Virus record (IMG/VR): IMGVR_UViG_3300024289_000019
Coordinates: 48,302 to 112,301 of that record
Source of the DNA: a virus
Direction: 5' to 3' (one strand)
Length of the DNA: 64,000 bases
Part shown: in pieces, positions 7,387-15,326 of the stretch
Layout: each line of letters begins with the position of its first letter
Numbering within the stretch: the stretch's first letter is position 1
Notes under the pieces: model-generated
What the model was told of the DNA's origin: nothing
Seen by the model: the letters and a program-made list of their open reading frames with translations, nothing else
Databases searched by the model: none
Program-made: the position numbers and the translations under genes

Positions 7387-9172
7387 TTTTAATGATCTTA
7401 TTGATATCCTAGACGGAGAGGAATTTGATGAAAGACCAGTCGATTTACGAACATTCGTTACAAGCCAAGATTTCCTTGGACTCCCTGAACTTTCGGAGTA
7501 CCAGTATACACTCATTGAGAAGAGCAGCCAGATCTACAAAGAATCCACACTTATCAAACTATTTGGACAAGAAGAAGGAACCCGCAGATACAAGCAAACT
7601 TGCAATGAAGTAATTGCACAATTGGGCAAGGGTAGTGGTAAAGATTATTGCTCAACAATATCTGTAGCGTATATAGTTTATTTACTATTATGCTTAAAAG
7701 ATCCAGCAACATATTATGGAAAACCAGCTGGAGACTCAATTGATATTATTAATATTGCTATTAACGCACAGCAAGCAAACAATGTTTTCTTCAAGGGATT
7801 TAGAACTAGAATTACTAGATGCGGGTGGTTTGCTGGGAAATATACAGAAAAAGCTTCCGAAATAAAATTTGATAAAAATGTAAATGTTTATTCTGGCCAT
7901 TCAGAGAGAGAAGCATTTGAAGGATATAACGTTATAGTTGTTGTTCTAGACGAGATAGCAGGCTTTGCGGTAGAAAATACAACTGGACACGATCAGGCTA
8001 AAACAGCAGATGCAATATATGAAATGTATAGAGGATCAGTTGACTCTCGTTTTCCAGATTATGGAAAAGTAATTCTTTTGTCTTTTCCAAGATTTAAGGG
8101 TGATCCAATTCAAAAGTTCTACGATCAAGCAATTGCTGAAAAAACTGTAACAATAAGAAAACATAAGTTTAAAATAGACCAAGACCTTCCAGATGGAATT
8201 ACTGGCAATGAATTTGAAATAGAATGGGAAGAAGACAATATAATTTCTTATAGAGTGCCTAAAGTATATGCTTTAAAAAGACCAACTTGGGAAATTAATC
8301 CAACAAGATCTTTAGAAGATTTTAAAATTCCTTTTTACAAAAATGCTTTAGACGCACTAGGGAGATTTGCATGTATGCCGCCAGAAATGGTTGATGCATT
8401 TTTTAAGTCTAGAGAAAAAGTAGAAAAAGCTTTCAACAAGGCACACCTTGCTGTGGATGGATTTGGAAGGATCGAAGAGTGGTTTATACCAGATCCAGAC
8501 AAAGATTATTTCATACACGTAGACCTTGCACAAAAACATGACCATTGCGCTGTTGCAATGTCTCATGTTAATAAATGGGTTAACGTAAAGGTTACAGATA
8601 ATTATTCTCAGCCAGCACCAGTAATTGAAGTTGATGCAATTAGATATTGGACGCCTACACCAGATAAGTCTGTAGATTTTACTGAGGTAAAAGATTTTAT
8701 ATTGGCTTTAAAAACTCGTGGATTTAAAATTCGTGTGTGCACATTTGATAGATGGAACTCTCATGACATGATGCAACAGTTAAAAACTTATGGCATCAAT
8801 ACAGAAATATTATCTGTTGCCAAAAAACATTATGACGATATGGCTATGGTAGTTTTAGAAGAAAGATTAAATGGTCCGCACATCCCTTTACTCATTGATG
8901 AATTATTACAGTTAAAAATTATGAGAGATAAAGTTGACCATCCAAGAAAAGGTTCTAAGGACTTGGCGGATGCTGTATGTGGATCAATATTTAATTGTAT
9001 AAGCATGAGCAGATTTGACACCAATCAAGAAGTAGAAATTCACACATACGAATCAATGAATTATAAAGCTGACTTTGGAGAAGAAAAAGAGGAATCTATT
9101 AATCTTATTAAGCCTCCAAAAGCAATGCCAAATGACTTACAAGACGCTATAGGAAGAATGATGGTTTTATGA
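7376..9172 (+). CDS. terL: Terminase large subunit
   Basis: 598 residues from the GTG at 7376, preceded by AGAGGAAG; an upstream TTG at 7358 is possible. ATPase domain: Walker A GKGSGKD (residues 84-90) and Walker B VIVVVLDE with Asp192/Glu193. RNase H-like nuclease domain: IHVDLAQKHD (Asp383), CTFDRWNS and DLADAVCG. It translocates DNA into proheads and cuts it. No portal or capsid gene follows; the next genes are a Cys-rich protein and a tRNA, so the packaging and head genes are split in this genome. Confidence 0.93.
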   Translation: MDLNFNDLIDILDGEEFDERPVDLRTFVTSQDFLGLPELSEYQYTLIEKSSQIYKESTLIKLFGQEEGTRRYKQTCNEVIAQLGKGSGKDYCSTISVAYIVYLLLCLKDPATYYGKPAGDSIDIINIAINAQQANNVFFKGFRTRITRCGWFAGKYTEKASEIKFDKNVNVYSGHSEREAFEGYNVIVVVLDEIAGFAVENTTGHDQAKTADAIYEMYRGSVDSRFPDYGKVILLSFPRFKGDPIQKFYDQAIAEKTVTIRKHKFKIDQDLPDGITGNEFEIEWEEDNIISYRVPKVYALKRPTWEINPTRSLEDFKIPFYKNALDALGRFACMPPEMVDAFFKSREKVEKAFNKAHLAVDGFGRIEEWFIPDPDKDYFIHVDLAQKHDHCAVAMSHVNKWVNVKVTDNYSQPAPVIEVDAIRYWTPTPDKSVDFTEVKDFILALKTRGFKIRVCTFDRWNSHDMMQQLKTYGINTEILSVAKKHYDDMAMVVLEERLNGPHIPLLIDELLQLKIMRDKVDHPRKGSKDLADAVCGSIFNCISMSRFDTNQEVEIHTYESMNYKADFGEEKEESINLIKPPKAMPNDLQDAIGRMMVL

Positions 9173-9420
9173 CAAATATATATCAAGAGAGAGCAAAAGA
9201 GTGTAAATGTTGTGGAAAACATGTGCCACTACCAACTGTTTTACGTGAATATAATGGAGTAATGATGTGCCCAACTACCTATGCAAACGTTTTGGAGTAT
9301 ACTAGGATATGGAAGCAAATAGGTTCTAGACCAGCTGGGAGTATTAGAAAACATTTTTCTGAATATGTCCAACAAGTTGTTGAAACAACTATTGACATAT
9401 CTGATCAGACAAAGATATAA
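9169..9420 (+). CDS. Small Cys-containing protein, terL-linked
   Basis: 83 residues with ECKCCGKHVPLP near the N-terminus and a later MCP, giving three to four possible zinc ligands. ATGA overlap with terL. Function unknown. Confidence 0.7.
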   Translation: MTNIYQERAKECKCCGKHVPLPTVLREYNGVMMCPTTYANVLEYTRIWKQIGSRPAGSIRKHFSEYVQQVVETTIDISDQTKI

Positions 9421-9429
9421 TATTCCAAC

Positions 9430-9503
9430 GTGGCAGTAGCTTAGTTGGTTAGAGCCCCGAACTCATAATTCGGTAGTCGTAGGTTCGAGTCCTACCTGCC
9501 GCA
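9430..9503 (+). tRNA. tRNA-Met (CAT)
   Basis: Cloverleaf: acceptor GTGGCAG (9430-9436) pairs with CTGCCGC. The anticodon stem CCGAA/TTCGG encloses a CTCATAA loop (anticodon CAT), and the T arm is GTAGG-TTCGAGT-CCTAC. No CCA is encoded in full. CAT could also be a lysidine-modified Ile tRNA, but elongator Met is the simpler reading. Confidence 0.93.
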
Positions 9504-9516
9504 CAAGGAGAAAGAA

Positions 9517-9825
9517 GTGGAAAACATGAATAACATGGAACACTATATTGAAATAGGCGCTATTGAAATAGAGGGCGTTGATGAAACTGGTGAATTAGTT
9601 CTTTCAATTAGTGAAAGGGCAAAAGATATTGCTCCAGAACTATGGGCTGCTCATGTTCAACATATTGACGAAACTCTTCTTGAGCTGTATAAGTCTGGTT
9701 ACATGGATGTAGAATACGATGAAGATCTTGAACCAAACTTTAAATTAAGTGATGAAGGAATAAAAATTGCAAAAGAAATGGGGTTAATTCCTATGGATAA
9801 ACAAAGGAATATCCCAAATAATTAG
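9517..9825 (+). CDS. Hypothetical acidic protein
   Basis: 102 residues from a GTG placed 6 nt after AAGGAG (9505-9510); ATGs at 9526 and 9535 are alternatives. Strongly acidic, with a winged-helix-like C-terminal segment (FKLSDEGIKIAKEMGLI). No clear family. Confidence 0.7.
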   Translation: MENMNNMEHYIEIGAIEIEGVDETGELVLSISERAKDIAPELWAAHVQHIDETLLELYKSGYMDVEYDEDLEPNFKLSDEGIKIAKEMGLIPMDKQRNIPNN

Positions 9826-9833
9826 GAGGAATT

Positions 9834-10079
9834 ATGCCTTGGAAAGTTGAAAAAGGTGCAGCAGGTTGTAATGGGTATGCAGTAGTAAAAGAAGATACTG
9901 GTGAGCTTGTTGGGTGTCATCCAACAAAAACAGCAGCAACAGCACATCTAAAAGCTTTATATGCAAATGAGGTAGAAAAGGCAAACCCTTGTTGGGACGG
10001 GTATGAAATGATTGGGTGGAAAACCCAAAATGGAAAAAGAGTTCCAAACTGTGTAAAAACAAAAAAAGTTTTTTCATAA
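9834..10079 (+). CDS. Conserved phage protein with two Cys-containing repeats
   Basis: 81 residues with a perfect AGGAGG RBS (9824-9829). N-terminal WKVEKGAAGCNGYAVVKEDT, then a helix with TKTAATAHLKALYANE, then PCWDGYEMIGWKTQNGKRVPNCV. The last motif is seen at the ends or in linkers of phage structural/protease-associated proteins. Role unknown. Confidence 0.7.
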   Translation: MPWKVEKGAAGCNGYAVVKEDTGELVGCHPTKTAATAHLKALYANEVEKANPCWDGYEMIGWKTQNGKRVPNCVKTKKVFS

Positions 10080-10091
10080 TTGATTTAGTAA

Positions 10092-10097
10092 TATAAT
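10092..10097 (+). promoter_or_regulatory. -10 element of a candidate small RNA
   Basis: TATAAT at 10092-10097. Six bases later a hairpin GTAGG...CCTAC (10104-10123) begins, so the transcript would start with a stem. No ORF follows before the terminator at 10161-10188. Confidence 0.6.
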
Positions 10098-10103
10098 TAT
10101 CCT

Positions 10104-10190
10104 GTAGGCGCTAACCCCCCTACGCATTCGGGCTCGCTACCTTGGGATGATTATGGTTACGTAAAGGCTAACTTCGGTTAGCCTTTACTT
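10104..10190 (+). ncRNA. Candidate structured small RNA, about 85 nt
   Basis: Bounded by a -10 element (10092-10097) and a strong 12-bp terminator-type hairpin (10161-10188). It contains a 5' hairpin GTAGG-N10-CCTAC and a GC-rich middle (10119-10145) unlike the AT-rich surroundings. No start codon with RBS. It lies between a protein gene and tRNA-Arg and could also be a tRNA-precursor leader. Only a candidate: no family recognised. Confidence 0.45.
10161..10188 (+). terminator. 12-bp hairpin with cUUCGg loop
   Basis: GTAAAGGCTAAC-TTCG-GTTAGCCTTTAC is a perfect 12-bp inverted repeat closed by the very stable cUUCGg tetraloop. Only a weak T-run follows (TTAT), so it may be a terminator or an RNA 3'-end stabiliser before tRNA-Arg. 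Confidence 0.7.
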
Positions 10191-10192
10191 AT

Positions 10193-10265
10193 GCCCTTGT
10201 AGCTCAGTGGATAGAGCGAGACTCTTCTAAGGTCTGCGTCGGAGGTTCGATTCCTTTCAGGGGCG
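10193..10265 (+). tRNA. tRNA-Arg (TCT)
   Basis: Acceptor GCCCTTG pairs with CAGGGGC. The anticodon arm AGACT-CTTCTAA-GGTCT gives anticodon TCT. The T stem GGAGG/CCTTT contains two G-U pairs, slightly unusual. It reads AGA codons, which are heavily used in this AT-rich phage. Confidence 0.9.
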
Positions 10266-10273
10266 CTTTTTGG

Positions 10274-10305
10274 TATAATAGCTTTGGATCGCCATTAGGG
10301 GTCCA
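10274..10305 (+). promoter_or_regulatory. Promoter with 5'-terminal hairpin for hsp20
   Basis: TATAAT at 10274-10279. The hairpin TGGATC-N9-GGTCCA (10285-10305) starts 5 nt downstream, where transcription should begin. AAAGGAGG precedes the hsp20 ATG at 10340. Confidence 0.6.
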
Positions 10306-10339
10306 TTAATTAACTTATTCGCTTAAAAGGAGGAATAAA

Positions 10340-10765
10340 ATGGTAACACAATTCGCAATGGATTTTTTTAATGATCCATTTTTTATCGGGTTCAATCGTG
10401 ATTTTGACAAATTGTCAAGAATTCACACCCATGCAGCAGGAACAAATTATCCACCATACAATGTAATCACAACAGACAATGAAGATAAATTCTTTATTGA
10501 AATTGCGGTTGCTGGATTTTCAAGAGAAGACCTTGATGTATCTGTAAAAGAACAGGTATTGACCGTAAAGGGAGAAATCAAGGATTCTAAAGAAGAGACA
10601 AAGTATGCTCACCGTGGAATTGCAGCACGTAAGTTTGTTCGTGAATTTGCCCTAGGTGAATTTATTGAAGTAACTGGTGCTACAGCGGAAAACGGAATGC
10701 TAAAAATTTCGTTGGAACGTATTGTTCCTGAAGACAAAAAGCCAAAATCAATTAGAATCAAGTAA
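10340..10765 (+). CDS. hsp20: Small heat-shock protein Hsp20 / alpha-crystallin
   Basis: 141 residues with a full alpha-crystallin domain: YNVITTDNEDKFFIEIAVAGF, EDLDVSVKEQVLTVKGE, then the RKFVREFALGEFIEVTGATAENGMLKI region and a C-terminal basic tail. ATP-independent holdase chaperone; phage Hsp20s are known mainly from T4-like cyanophages and are thought to help assembly or protect proteins during takeover. Strong AAAGGAGG RBS, its own promoter and a terminator right after the stop. Confidence 0.93.
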   Translation: MVTQFAMDFFNDPFFIGFNRDFDKLSRIHTHAAGTNYPPYNVITTDNEDKFFIEIAVAGFSREDLDVSVKEQVLTVKGEIKDSKEETKYAHRGIAARKFVREFALGEFIEVTGATAENGMLKISLERIVPEDKKPKSIRIK

Positions 10766-10790
10766 TAGGTCTAGACAGACCTATTTGTTT
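10764..10790 (+). terminator. Rho-independent terminator after hsp20
   Basis: AATAGGTCT-AGAC-AGACCTATT, a 9-bp perfect stem with 4-nt loop, followed by TGTTT. It begins at the hsp20 stop codon. Confidence 0.75.
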
Positions 10791-10794
10791 GAGG

Positions 10795-10874
10795 TATAAT
10801 TATATTGTGTACCGCCTAAGTTGCGGACATAAGGGCCCTGGGCATGGCCAAGTAAACTGCCCATTTTATAATGG
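10795..10874 (+). promoter_or_regulatory. Promoter and structured 5' leader of the 2OG oxygenase gene
   Basis: TATAAT at 10795-10800. The predicted transcript starts near 10808 with TGT-(A)-CCGC-N7-GCGG-ACA, a 7-bp stem with one bulge. It is followed by a GC-rich stem GGGC-N15-GCCC (about 10840-10862), and CCATT-TTAT-AATGG (10861-10874), whose 3' arm borders the GGAG ribosome site. Three successive stems in a 70-nt leader suggest translational control; the ligand or trigger, if any, is unknown. Confidence 0.5.
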
Positions 10875-10880
10875 AGAGCC

Positions 10881-11615
10881 ATGGAGATTATTGATTTAGA
10901 GCAACCAAATGTATTAATCATTAAAAATTTCTTTTCTAAAGAAGAAGTTGAAAAAGTTTTAATTCCAATGAAAGAAACTTCTGAAGAAATTTGGAATCTT
11001 CAGGGTGAAGCCAAAAAAGAAGATTCTACTAGAATTAAAAGAATGTCAGAAAGACTTATTGAATCTGATAACATGAATTGGTATGGAATGACTATGGATA
11101 TTACAAGTCGTGTTGATGCCTATAGAATGTATTCACATCTCCCACATGCTTTTTTAATAGAAAAAGAGCAACAAATAAAAAAAATAATAACAAATAAATT
11201 TAAACAAAATGTTGTTTTACAGCTCTCTGGTCTTCATAGGTGGAGGCCAGGAAGAGAGCAAAAGCCTCATATAGATTATTATGATTCTAGTGAACAGCAT
11301 GATTTTGATATGTTAGAAAAATATAATCTGACAAAAGATCGTTTAGAAGAATTTGAGCATTCTTTTAATGACAAACATTATTCTTCATTAGTTTATTTTA
11401 ATGAAGATTATATGGGTGGAGAACTATATATGCCTCAATGGGATTGGGAAATAAAACCTGAGACAGGTATGTTAATTGCTTTTGAGGGAAATCAAAATCA
11501 TTTACACGGAGTAAAGATGATGGAAGAAGGAATAAGATATACTTGGTCTATTTTTTGGACAAGATTTGAGTGGGCTATGAAAAACAAAATTAAAGATAGT
11601 AAAGTGAGCATGTAA
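10881..11615 (+). CDS. 2-oxoglutarate/Fe(II)-dependent oxygenase
   Basis: 244 residues. The double-stranded beta-helix metal triad is visible: KPHIDYY (His-x-Asp) near residue 131 and NHLHGVKMMEEGIRYTWSIFW, giving the distal His and the Arg that binds 2OG. GGELYMPQWDWEIKPETG is the typical GGEL.F/ P..G segment of prolyl-4-hydroxylase-like enzymes. Probably hydroxylates a protein or small molecule; target unknown. Related DSBH proteins are encoded at 24444, 52527 and 53615. Confidence 0.85.
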   Translation: MEIIDLEQPNVLIIKNFFSKEEVEKVLIPMKETSEEIWNLQGEAKKEDSTRIKRMSERLIESDNMNWYGMTMDITSRVDAYRMYSHLPHAFLIEKEQQIKKIITNKFKQNVVLQLSGLHRWRPGREQKPHIDYYDSSEQHDFDMLEKYNLTKDRLEEFEHSFNDKHYSSLVYFNEDYMGGELYMPQWDWEIKPETGMLIAFEGNQNHLHGVKMMEEGIRYTWSIFWTRFEWAMKNKIKDSKVSM

Positions 11616-11619
11616 TCTT

Positions 11620-11802
11620 ATGCCTATTTATGAATACAAATGTATTATTTGTGAACATATCAAAGAAATAAACAAATCAATTGATGAAGCAACAATGACA
11701 GAGATTTGTGAAAAATGTGGTGCCGCAATGGTTAAGCAATATGGATCTTTTGGTATTCAGTTCAAAGGTTCTGGTTTCTATAAAACAGATAACGCTAAGT
11801 AG
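11620..11802 (+). CDS. FmdB-family zinc ribbon protein
   Basis: 60 residues. It begins MPIYEYKCIIC and has CEKCGAAM, then the FKGSGFYKTD tail, the complete FmdB (CxxC_CxxC_SSSS) regulatory-domain layout. Small putative regulators of unknown mechanism in bacteria. Lies 4 nt after the oxygenase gene. Confidence 0.85.
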   Translation: MPIYEYKCIICEHIKEINKSIDEATMTEICEKCGAAMVKQYGSFGIQFKGSGFYKTDNAK

Positions 11803-11810
11803 TCCAATGA

Positions 11811-11845
11811 TATAATTAATTAAGCAAACATAGTTTGCTTAGGAG
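11811..11845 (+). promoter_or_regulatory. Promoter, 5'-terminal hairpin and RBS of the PA14 gene
   Basis: TATAAT at 11811-11816. The hairpin AAGCAAAC-ATA-GTTTGCTT (11822-11840) begins at the expected transcription start and is directly followed by AGGAG (11841-11845). Confidence 0.65.
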
Positions 11846-11852
11846 ATTATAG

Positions 11853-13814
11853 TTGACTAGAACTAAGTTATGGAGATTATCTTTAGCCGCCATTTTAGGA
11901 TTTGGTTGGCTATTTCTCACACCCGCTTCTTATAGCGACGATCCACTTGGAACTGCCGCTCAGCAGATAGATCAACTTGAGGTGGATGTTCAAAAACTCA
12001 ATGATAAGGTTTCAACACAGGCTAAGATAGATATAGCCAATTCAAAATATGATTCCGCCGTTGCTGCAAAGTCTGACATGGATTCTAAACAGGCAATTAA
12101 AGCAACGAAACAAACTGAATATGATAACGCAGTTTCTGCATTAGCAACAGCATTATCAGAAAAAAATGCAGCACAATCGGCAGTAGATGGACAAACTGTT
12201 GTAGTTGCTACAGCAAATACTAATAAGCAAAATAAAAAAGATACCTTAGATGCTGCTAACATAAATTTACAAACTCAAGCATCTGGCAATAGCTCACAAA
12301 CAAATACGCTAGATGCTTATTTATACGACTGTTACACTTGGTATAACAAATATAATTCTGCACCAGATCTTGAATGTCCAGATGGAAGAGGTGGCGGAAA
12401 TGCTATAGCAATGGGTCCTTGGTCAGGTATTAATTTTAATTTTGGTAGTGGTGGTCCAGCAGGGTTGTACGATGACTATCAAATTAAATGGGTAGGATAT
12501 ATTAAAACTACACAGCATTGGACTCCACAATTTAGATTATGTTCTGATGATGGAATGATATTAAAAATTAGTGGACTTACTGTTGTTAATAATTGGTATG
12601 ATCGTGGTGGTCAATGTGGAGCGTCAAACGGATACTATATGGCATCAAATGGGTGGGAGCCTATAGAAGTATGGTGGTATGAAAATGGTGGAGGAGCCAA
12701 TGGAAGCCTACAATGGAATATAGGTAATGGATGGACAGTTATTCCTGCTAATGTATTTTCAATTACATTACCACAAAATAGTCCAGAATATGAAGCAGCG
12801 TTAGCTGCACAAATTACTGCACAACAAGAGTATGCCGCTGCTCTTGCTACATATAATACTGAAAATGATAAATTAACTCAATATAATCAAACTCTTTCTA
12901 GTAAAACAACTGCATATAATACTGCTGTTACAGATAAAAATACTGCACAGACTTCTTTGGCTACTGCTACAACAAATTATAATAATTCAGTAACTACATA
13001 TAATACGTCAATTACTGAATTAAATACTGCAATTACTGATGCACAAAATGAATATAATAGTCAATGGAATTTAGAAGAGCAGCAGAGAATTCAAGCAGCT
13101 ATTGCACAGGCTTTAGCAAATCAACCACAGCCTACTCCAGAGCCAACTACTGAATCTACTCCAGAGCCATCGCCTGAGCAAACAACACCAGTCGATCCCA
13201 CTCCAACTCCAGATTCTGAAACCACAGATGAACCGAAGCCAGATATAACTGCTGATCCTGAGCCCACTGTTGAGCCTTCACCAGAACCTTCACCTCTGCC
13301 ATCGGATATAAATCCAGATCCAACTCCTGAACCAGAGCCAACTCCTGCTGAACCTTCTTCAAAACCATCTGCTAATACTATCACAGAAGAGACAGCAAAT
13401 CTAATTGCAGATTTAACAAGTAAAGATACATTAACTAAATTAACTCCAGAACAAAAGCAGGCGGTAGCACAGGGTCTTGGAATTAAAACAGAAGAATTAG
13501 CAAAGGTAGCAGCATTGGCAGCTACTGATAAAAATTTAGCAACAGCCTTACAAGAATTTGGCGATAGAATTAAAGAAAATACTAATGCTCCTATGCCATA
13601 TACATTAGCAGATGCAACAACAGAGGTTGCCACAGAAGCATTTTTATCAGACCCAATTGGAGCCATTACAGATATTGATTTTAAAAAATTACTTAGCCCA
13701 TCAGAATGGGGTAAGGATATGACAGATGACCAAAGAGAAAAAGCGCAGGAAGTAATTGTTCCTGTAGTTATTGCAGCAAATATTGTGGCAGCAGCCATGA
13801 CAAGGAGGATATAA
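11853..13814 (+). CDS. Secreted PA14-domain coiled-coil protein with proline-rich stalk
   Basis: 653 residues from a TTG 7 nt after AGGAG. Layout: signal peptide (residues 1-28, LSLAAILGFGWLFLTPASYS); coiled coil (about 30-140); a PA14-like carbohydrate-binding domain (about 150-310, with FRLCSDDGMILKISG and IEVWWYENGG); a second coiled coil (about 320-425); a PEP/TPEP-rich stalk (about 430-510); and an acidic helical C-terminus ending in a short hydrophobic, MTRRI tail. Export in an infected Gram-positive cell would place it at the envelope. It could be a surface-binding or superinfection factor, or be displayed for lysis; it precedes the membrane/endolysin genes. Function inferred only from layout. 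Confidence 0.75.
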   Translation: MTRTKLWRLSLAAILGFGWLFLTPASYSDDPLGTAAQQIDQLEVDVQKLNDKVSTQAKIDIANSKYDSAVAAKSDMDSKQAIKATKQTEYDNAVSALATALSEKNAAQSAVDGQTVVVATANTNKQNKKDTLDAANINLQTQASGNSSQTNTLDAYLYDCYTWYNKYNSAPDLECPDGRGGGNAIAMGPWSGINFNFGSGGPAGLYDDYQIKWVGYIKTTQHWTPQFRLCSDDGMILKISGLTVVNNWYDRGGQCGASNGYYMASNGWEPIEVWWYENGGGANGSLQWNIGNGWTVIPANVFSITLPQNSPEYEAALAAQITAQQEYAAALATYNTENDKLTQYNQTLSSKTTAYNTAVTDKNTAQTSLATATTNYNNSVTTYNTSITELNTAITDAQNEYNSQWNLEEQQRIQAAIAQALANQPQPTPEPTTESTPEPSPEQTTPVDPTPTPDSETTDEPKPDITADPEPTVEPSPEPSPLPSDINPDPTPEPEPTPAEPSSKPSANTITEETANLIADLTSKDTLTKLTPEQKQAVAQGLGIKTEELAKVAALAATDKNLATALQEFGDRIKENTNAPMPYTLADATTEVATEAFLSDPIGAITDIDFKKLLSPSEWGKDMTDDQREKAQEVIVPVVIAANIVAAAMTRRI

Positions 13815-14011
13815 TGAAAATAATTAAAGGTTTCTTTAATTGGATATGGGAAGCGATCAAGGAAAGTATAGCCCAGCTATGGACCCTCCTCGGATTTTTC
13901 ATAGCCTGGTTGACCCTTACAGGGACAGCACAGGATGTAGTGGGCCTAGCAACAGTGATAGTTACTGTAATTTGGCTAATAACCATCCCTTTAAGAAAAA
14001 ATGAGGAATAA
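13814..14011 (+). CDS. Small membrane protein, holin candidate
   Basis: 65 residues, with an amphipathic N-terminus, one or two hydrophobic helices (LWTLLGFFIAWLTLTG and VVGLATVIVTVIWLITIPL) and a charged RKNEE tail. The strong AAGGAGG RBS is inside the end of the PA14 gene. Size, topology and position a few genes before the CHAP endolysin fit a class II holin, but 14237-14677 and 46075-46260 are rival candidates. Confidence 0.55.
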   Translation: MKIIKGFFNWIWEAIKESIAQLWTLLGFFIAWLTLTGTAQDVVGLATVIVTVIWLITIPLRKNEE

Positions 14012-14013
14012 GG

Positions 14014-14019
14014 TATAAT
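14014..14019 (+). promoter_or_regulatory. -10 element, leaderless start of lipoprotein gene
   Basis: TATAAT at 14014-14019, 6 nt before the ATG at 14026; no RBS between. Confidence 0.7.
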
Positions 14020-14025
14020 AGTGGT

Positions 14026-14244
14026 ATGAAAAGAATAATTGCTATTGCTTTATCAGGTCTATTAATGCTATCATTAAGTAGCTGTGGCTTTCAGGGTTCA
14101 TACAGATACCCATGCCAAGACCCTGCGAATTGGGAGAAGGCGGAATGCAATCCTCCAATTTGTGAAGCAACAGGAACATGCACTAAAGATATAATTGGTA
14201 AAGCATCAACTACTACTACTGAAACAGGTACAACAAATGGCTAG
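14026..14244 (+). CDS. Small lipoprotein
   Basis: 72 residues with a type II signal peptide: MKRIIAIALSGLLMLSLSSC with the lipobox LSSC (Cys20). The mature part is short and Cys-rich (YPCQDP, AECNPPICEATGTC), ending in a Thr-rich tail. Would be anchored on the outer face of the membrane. A spanin-like or superinfection-exclusion role is possible but not shown. Expressed leaderless. Confidence 0.75.
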   Translation: MKRIIAIALSGLLMLSLSSCGFQGSYRYPCQDPANWEKAECNPPICEATGTCTKDIIGKASTTTTETGTTNG

Positions 14245-14677
14245 AGAAAGATTAAGTCCACAGGATTTGGACGCTAGATTAAAATTTATTTTAGGAATTA
14301 CATTAGGGTCTATTCTATTCCTTACAGCAGTAGGAATTTTATACGGACTTTTGTTTGTAACGCAACCAATCGGAGCACAGTCAGAAAATGATAAAATGTT
14401 TTTTAATGTGCTTGGATCTGTAGCAACTTTTATTACAGGAACGTTGGCTGGCCTACTAATTGGTCAATCAGGTGCTAAAGATATTATGAAAGCACAACTT
14501 GATAATAAAGAAATGGATGCTAAAAATACCCAAGCAGATAAAAAGCTTGAATCAGAATTATCAATTAATGAATTAAAGGCTGATGTAGAAGCAGACGCAG
14601 TTCGTGCTCGTCTTGCAGCAAAACCTGATGGTGCAATGCCAGCAGAGCAACCAGTTGATACAGAATGGGATAAATAA
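14237..14677 (+). CDS. Membrane protein with two TM helices and cytoplasmic coiled coil
   Basis: 146 residues from ATG 14237 (overlaps the lipoprotein end). TM1 FILGITLGSILFLTAVGILYG and TM2 VLGSVATFITGTLAGLLIG, then a charged, helical, alanine-rich tail. Located directly before the CHAP endolysin; could be a holin-like or lysis-timing protein, though the long soluble tail is atypical for one. Confidence 0.65.
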   Translation: MARERLSPQDLDARLKFILGITLGSILFLTAVGILYGLLFVTQPIGAQSENDKMFFNVLGSVATFITGTLAGLLIGQSGAKDIMKAQLDNKEMDAKNTQADKKLESELSINELKADVEADAVRARLAAKPDGAMPAEQPVDTEWDK

Positions 14678-14679
14678 TT

Positions 14680-15270
14680 ATGACAGATTTTCCAGTCCCA
14701 GCAGAAACATCTAAAGCGCCAGCAGGTACTGCTGCACGTTTAATCCAAGTTGCTAAATCCCAGGTAGGTTATATCGAGGGACCAAAAGACAACGAGACAA
14801 AATATGGAGCGTACACCAAGGCAAATTTCCAACCTTGGTGTGGAAGTTTTGTAATGTGGTGTGCAAACGAAGCAGGCGTCAAAGTTCCAAATACAGTTTA
14901 TACTCCAGGTGGTGCAGCGGCATTTAAAAAAGCTGGATCTTGGATTGACGGAGACATTGCTGATCCTGAGCCAGGAGATATTGCCTATTTTGATTTTCCC
15001 TCAGATGGCGTTGATCGTATATCTCATGTCGGAATTGTTATTGAAGATAATGAAGACGGGACCGTTTGGTGTGTTGAAGGAAATACTACTGGAGACGGTA
15101 AAAAAGGAAGTCAAAGGAATGGCGGAGAAGCCTGCAAAAAATTACGTGCATATAAGAAAAATAAGAAAAATGTACAAGTTTCAATTGTAGGTTTTGGAAG
15201 GCCAAAATTTAAATCTGGATTATCAACAACTAATGCATCTGGGGCAAAATGCCCTACTTGTGGAAAGTAA
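14680..15270 (+). CDS. CHAP-domain endolysin (putative amidase/endopeptidase)
   Basis: 196 residues. The CHAP catalytic Cys54 lies in PWCGSFVMW, His116 in ISHVGIVIE and an acidic residue in WCVEGNT; QVGYIEGP...KYG is the usual N-terminal CHAP signature. A short C-terminal CPTCGK could bind zinc. Cleaves peptidoglycan cross-links to release progeny. No signal peptide, so it depends on a holin. Confidence 0.85.
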   Translation: MTDFPVPAETSKAPAGTAARLIQVAKSQVGYIEGPKDNETKYGAYTKANFQPWCGSFVMWCANEAGVKVPNTVYTPGGAAAFKKAGSWIDGDIADPEPGDIAYFDFPSDGVDRISHVGIVIEDNEDGTVWCVEGNTTGDGKKGSQRNGGEACKKLRAYKKNKKNVQVSIVGFGRPKFKSGLSTTNASGAKCPTCGK

Positions 15271-15283
15271 TATAAAAATAGTA

Positions 15284-15326
15284 TTGACAATGCCCTGTGG
15301 GAATATGTATAATGTATACCACAGGG
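15284..15326 (+). promoter_or_regulatory. Strong promoter straddled by an inverted repeat (tRNA-Asn/whiB unit)
   Basis: TTGACA (15284-15289), 18-nt spacer, TATAAT (15308-15313). The perfect 8-bp arms CCCTGTGG (15293-15300) and CCACAGGG (15319-15326) flank the -10, one in the spacer and one over the start site. In RNA from this promoter the left arm is absent, so the repeat is best read as a DNA operator. For read-through RNA it could form a hairpin. Confidence 0.75.

Noticed and set aside
13121-13798. 225-residue (-) open frame with Gly/Ser/Val runs
   Set aside because: It is the antisense of the Pro/Glu/Thr-rich stalk and C-terminus of the PA14 protein; the low-complexity composition follows from the + strand gene and there is no RBS.
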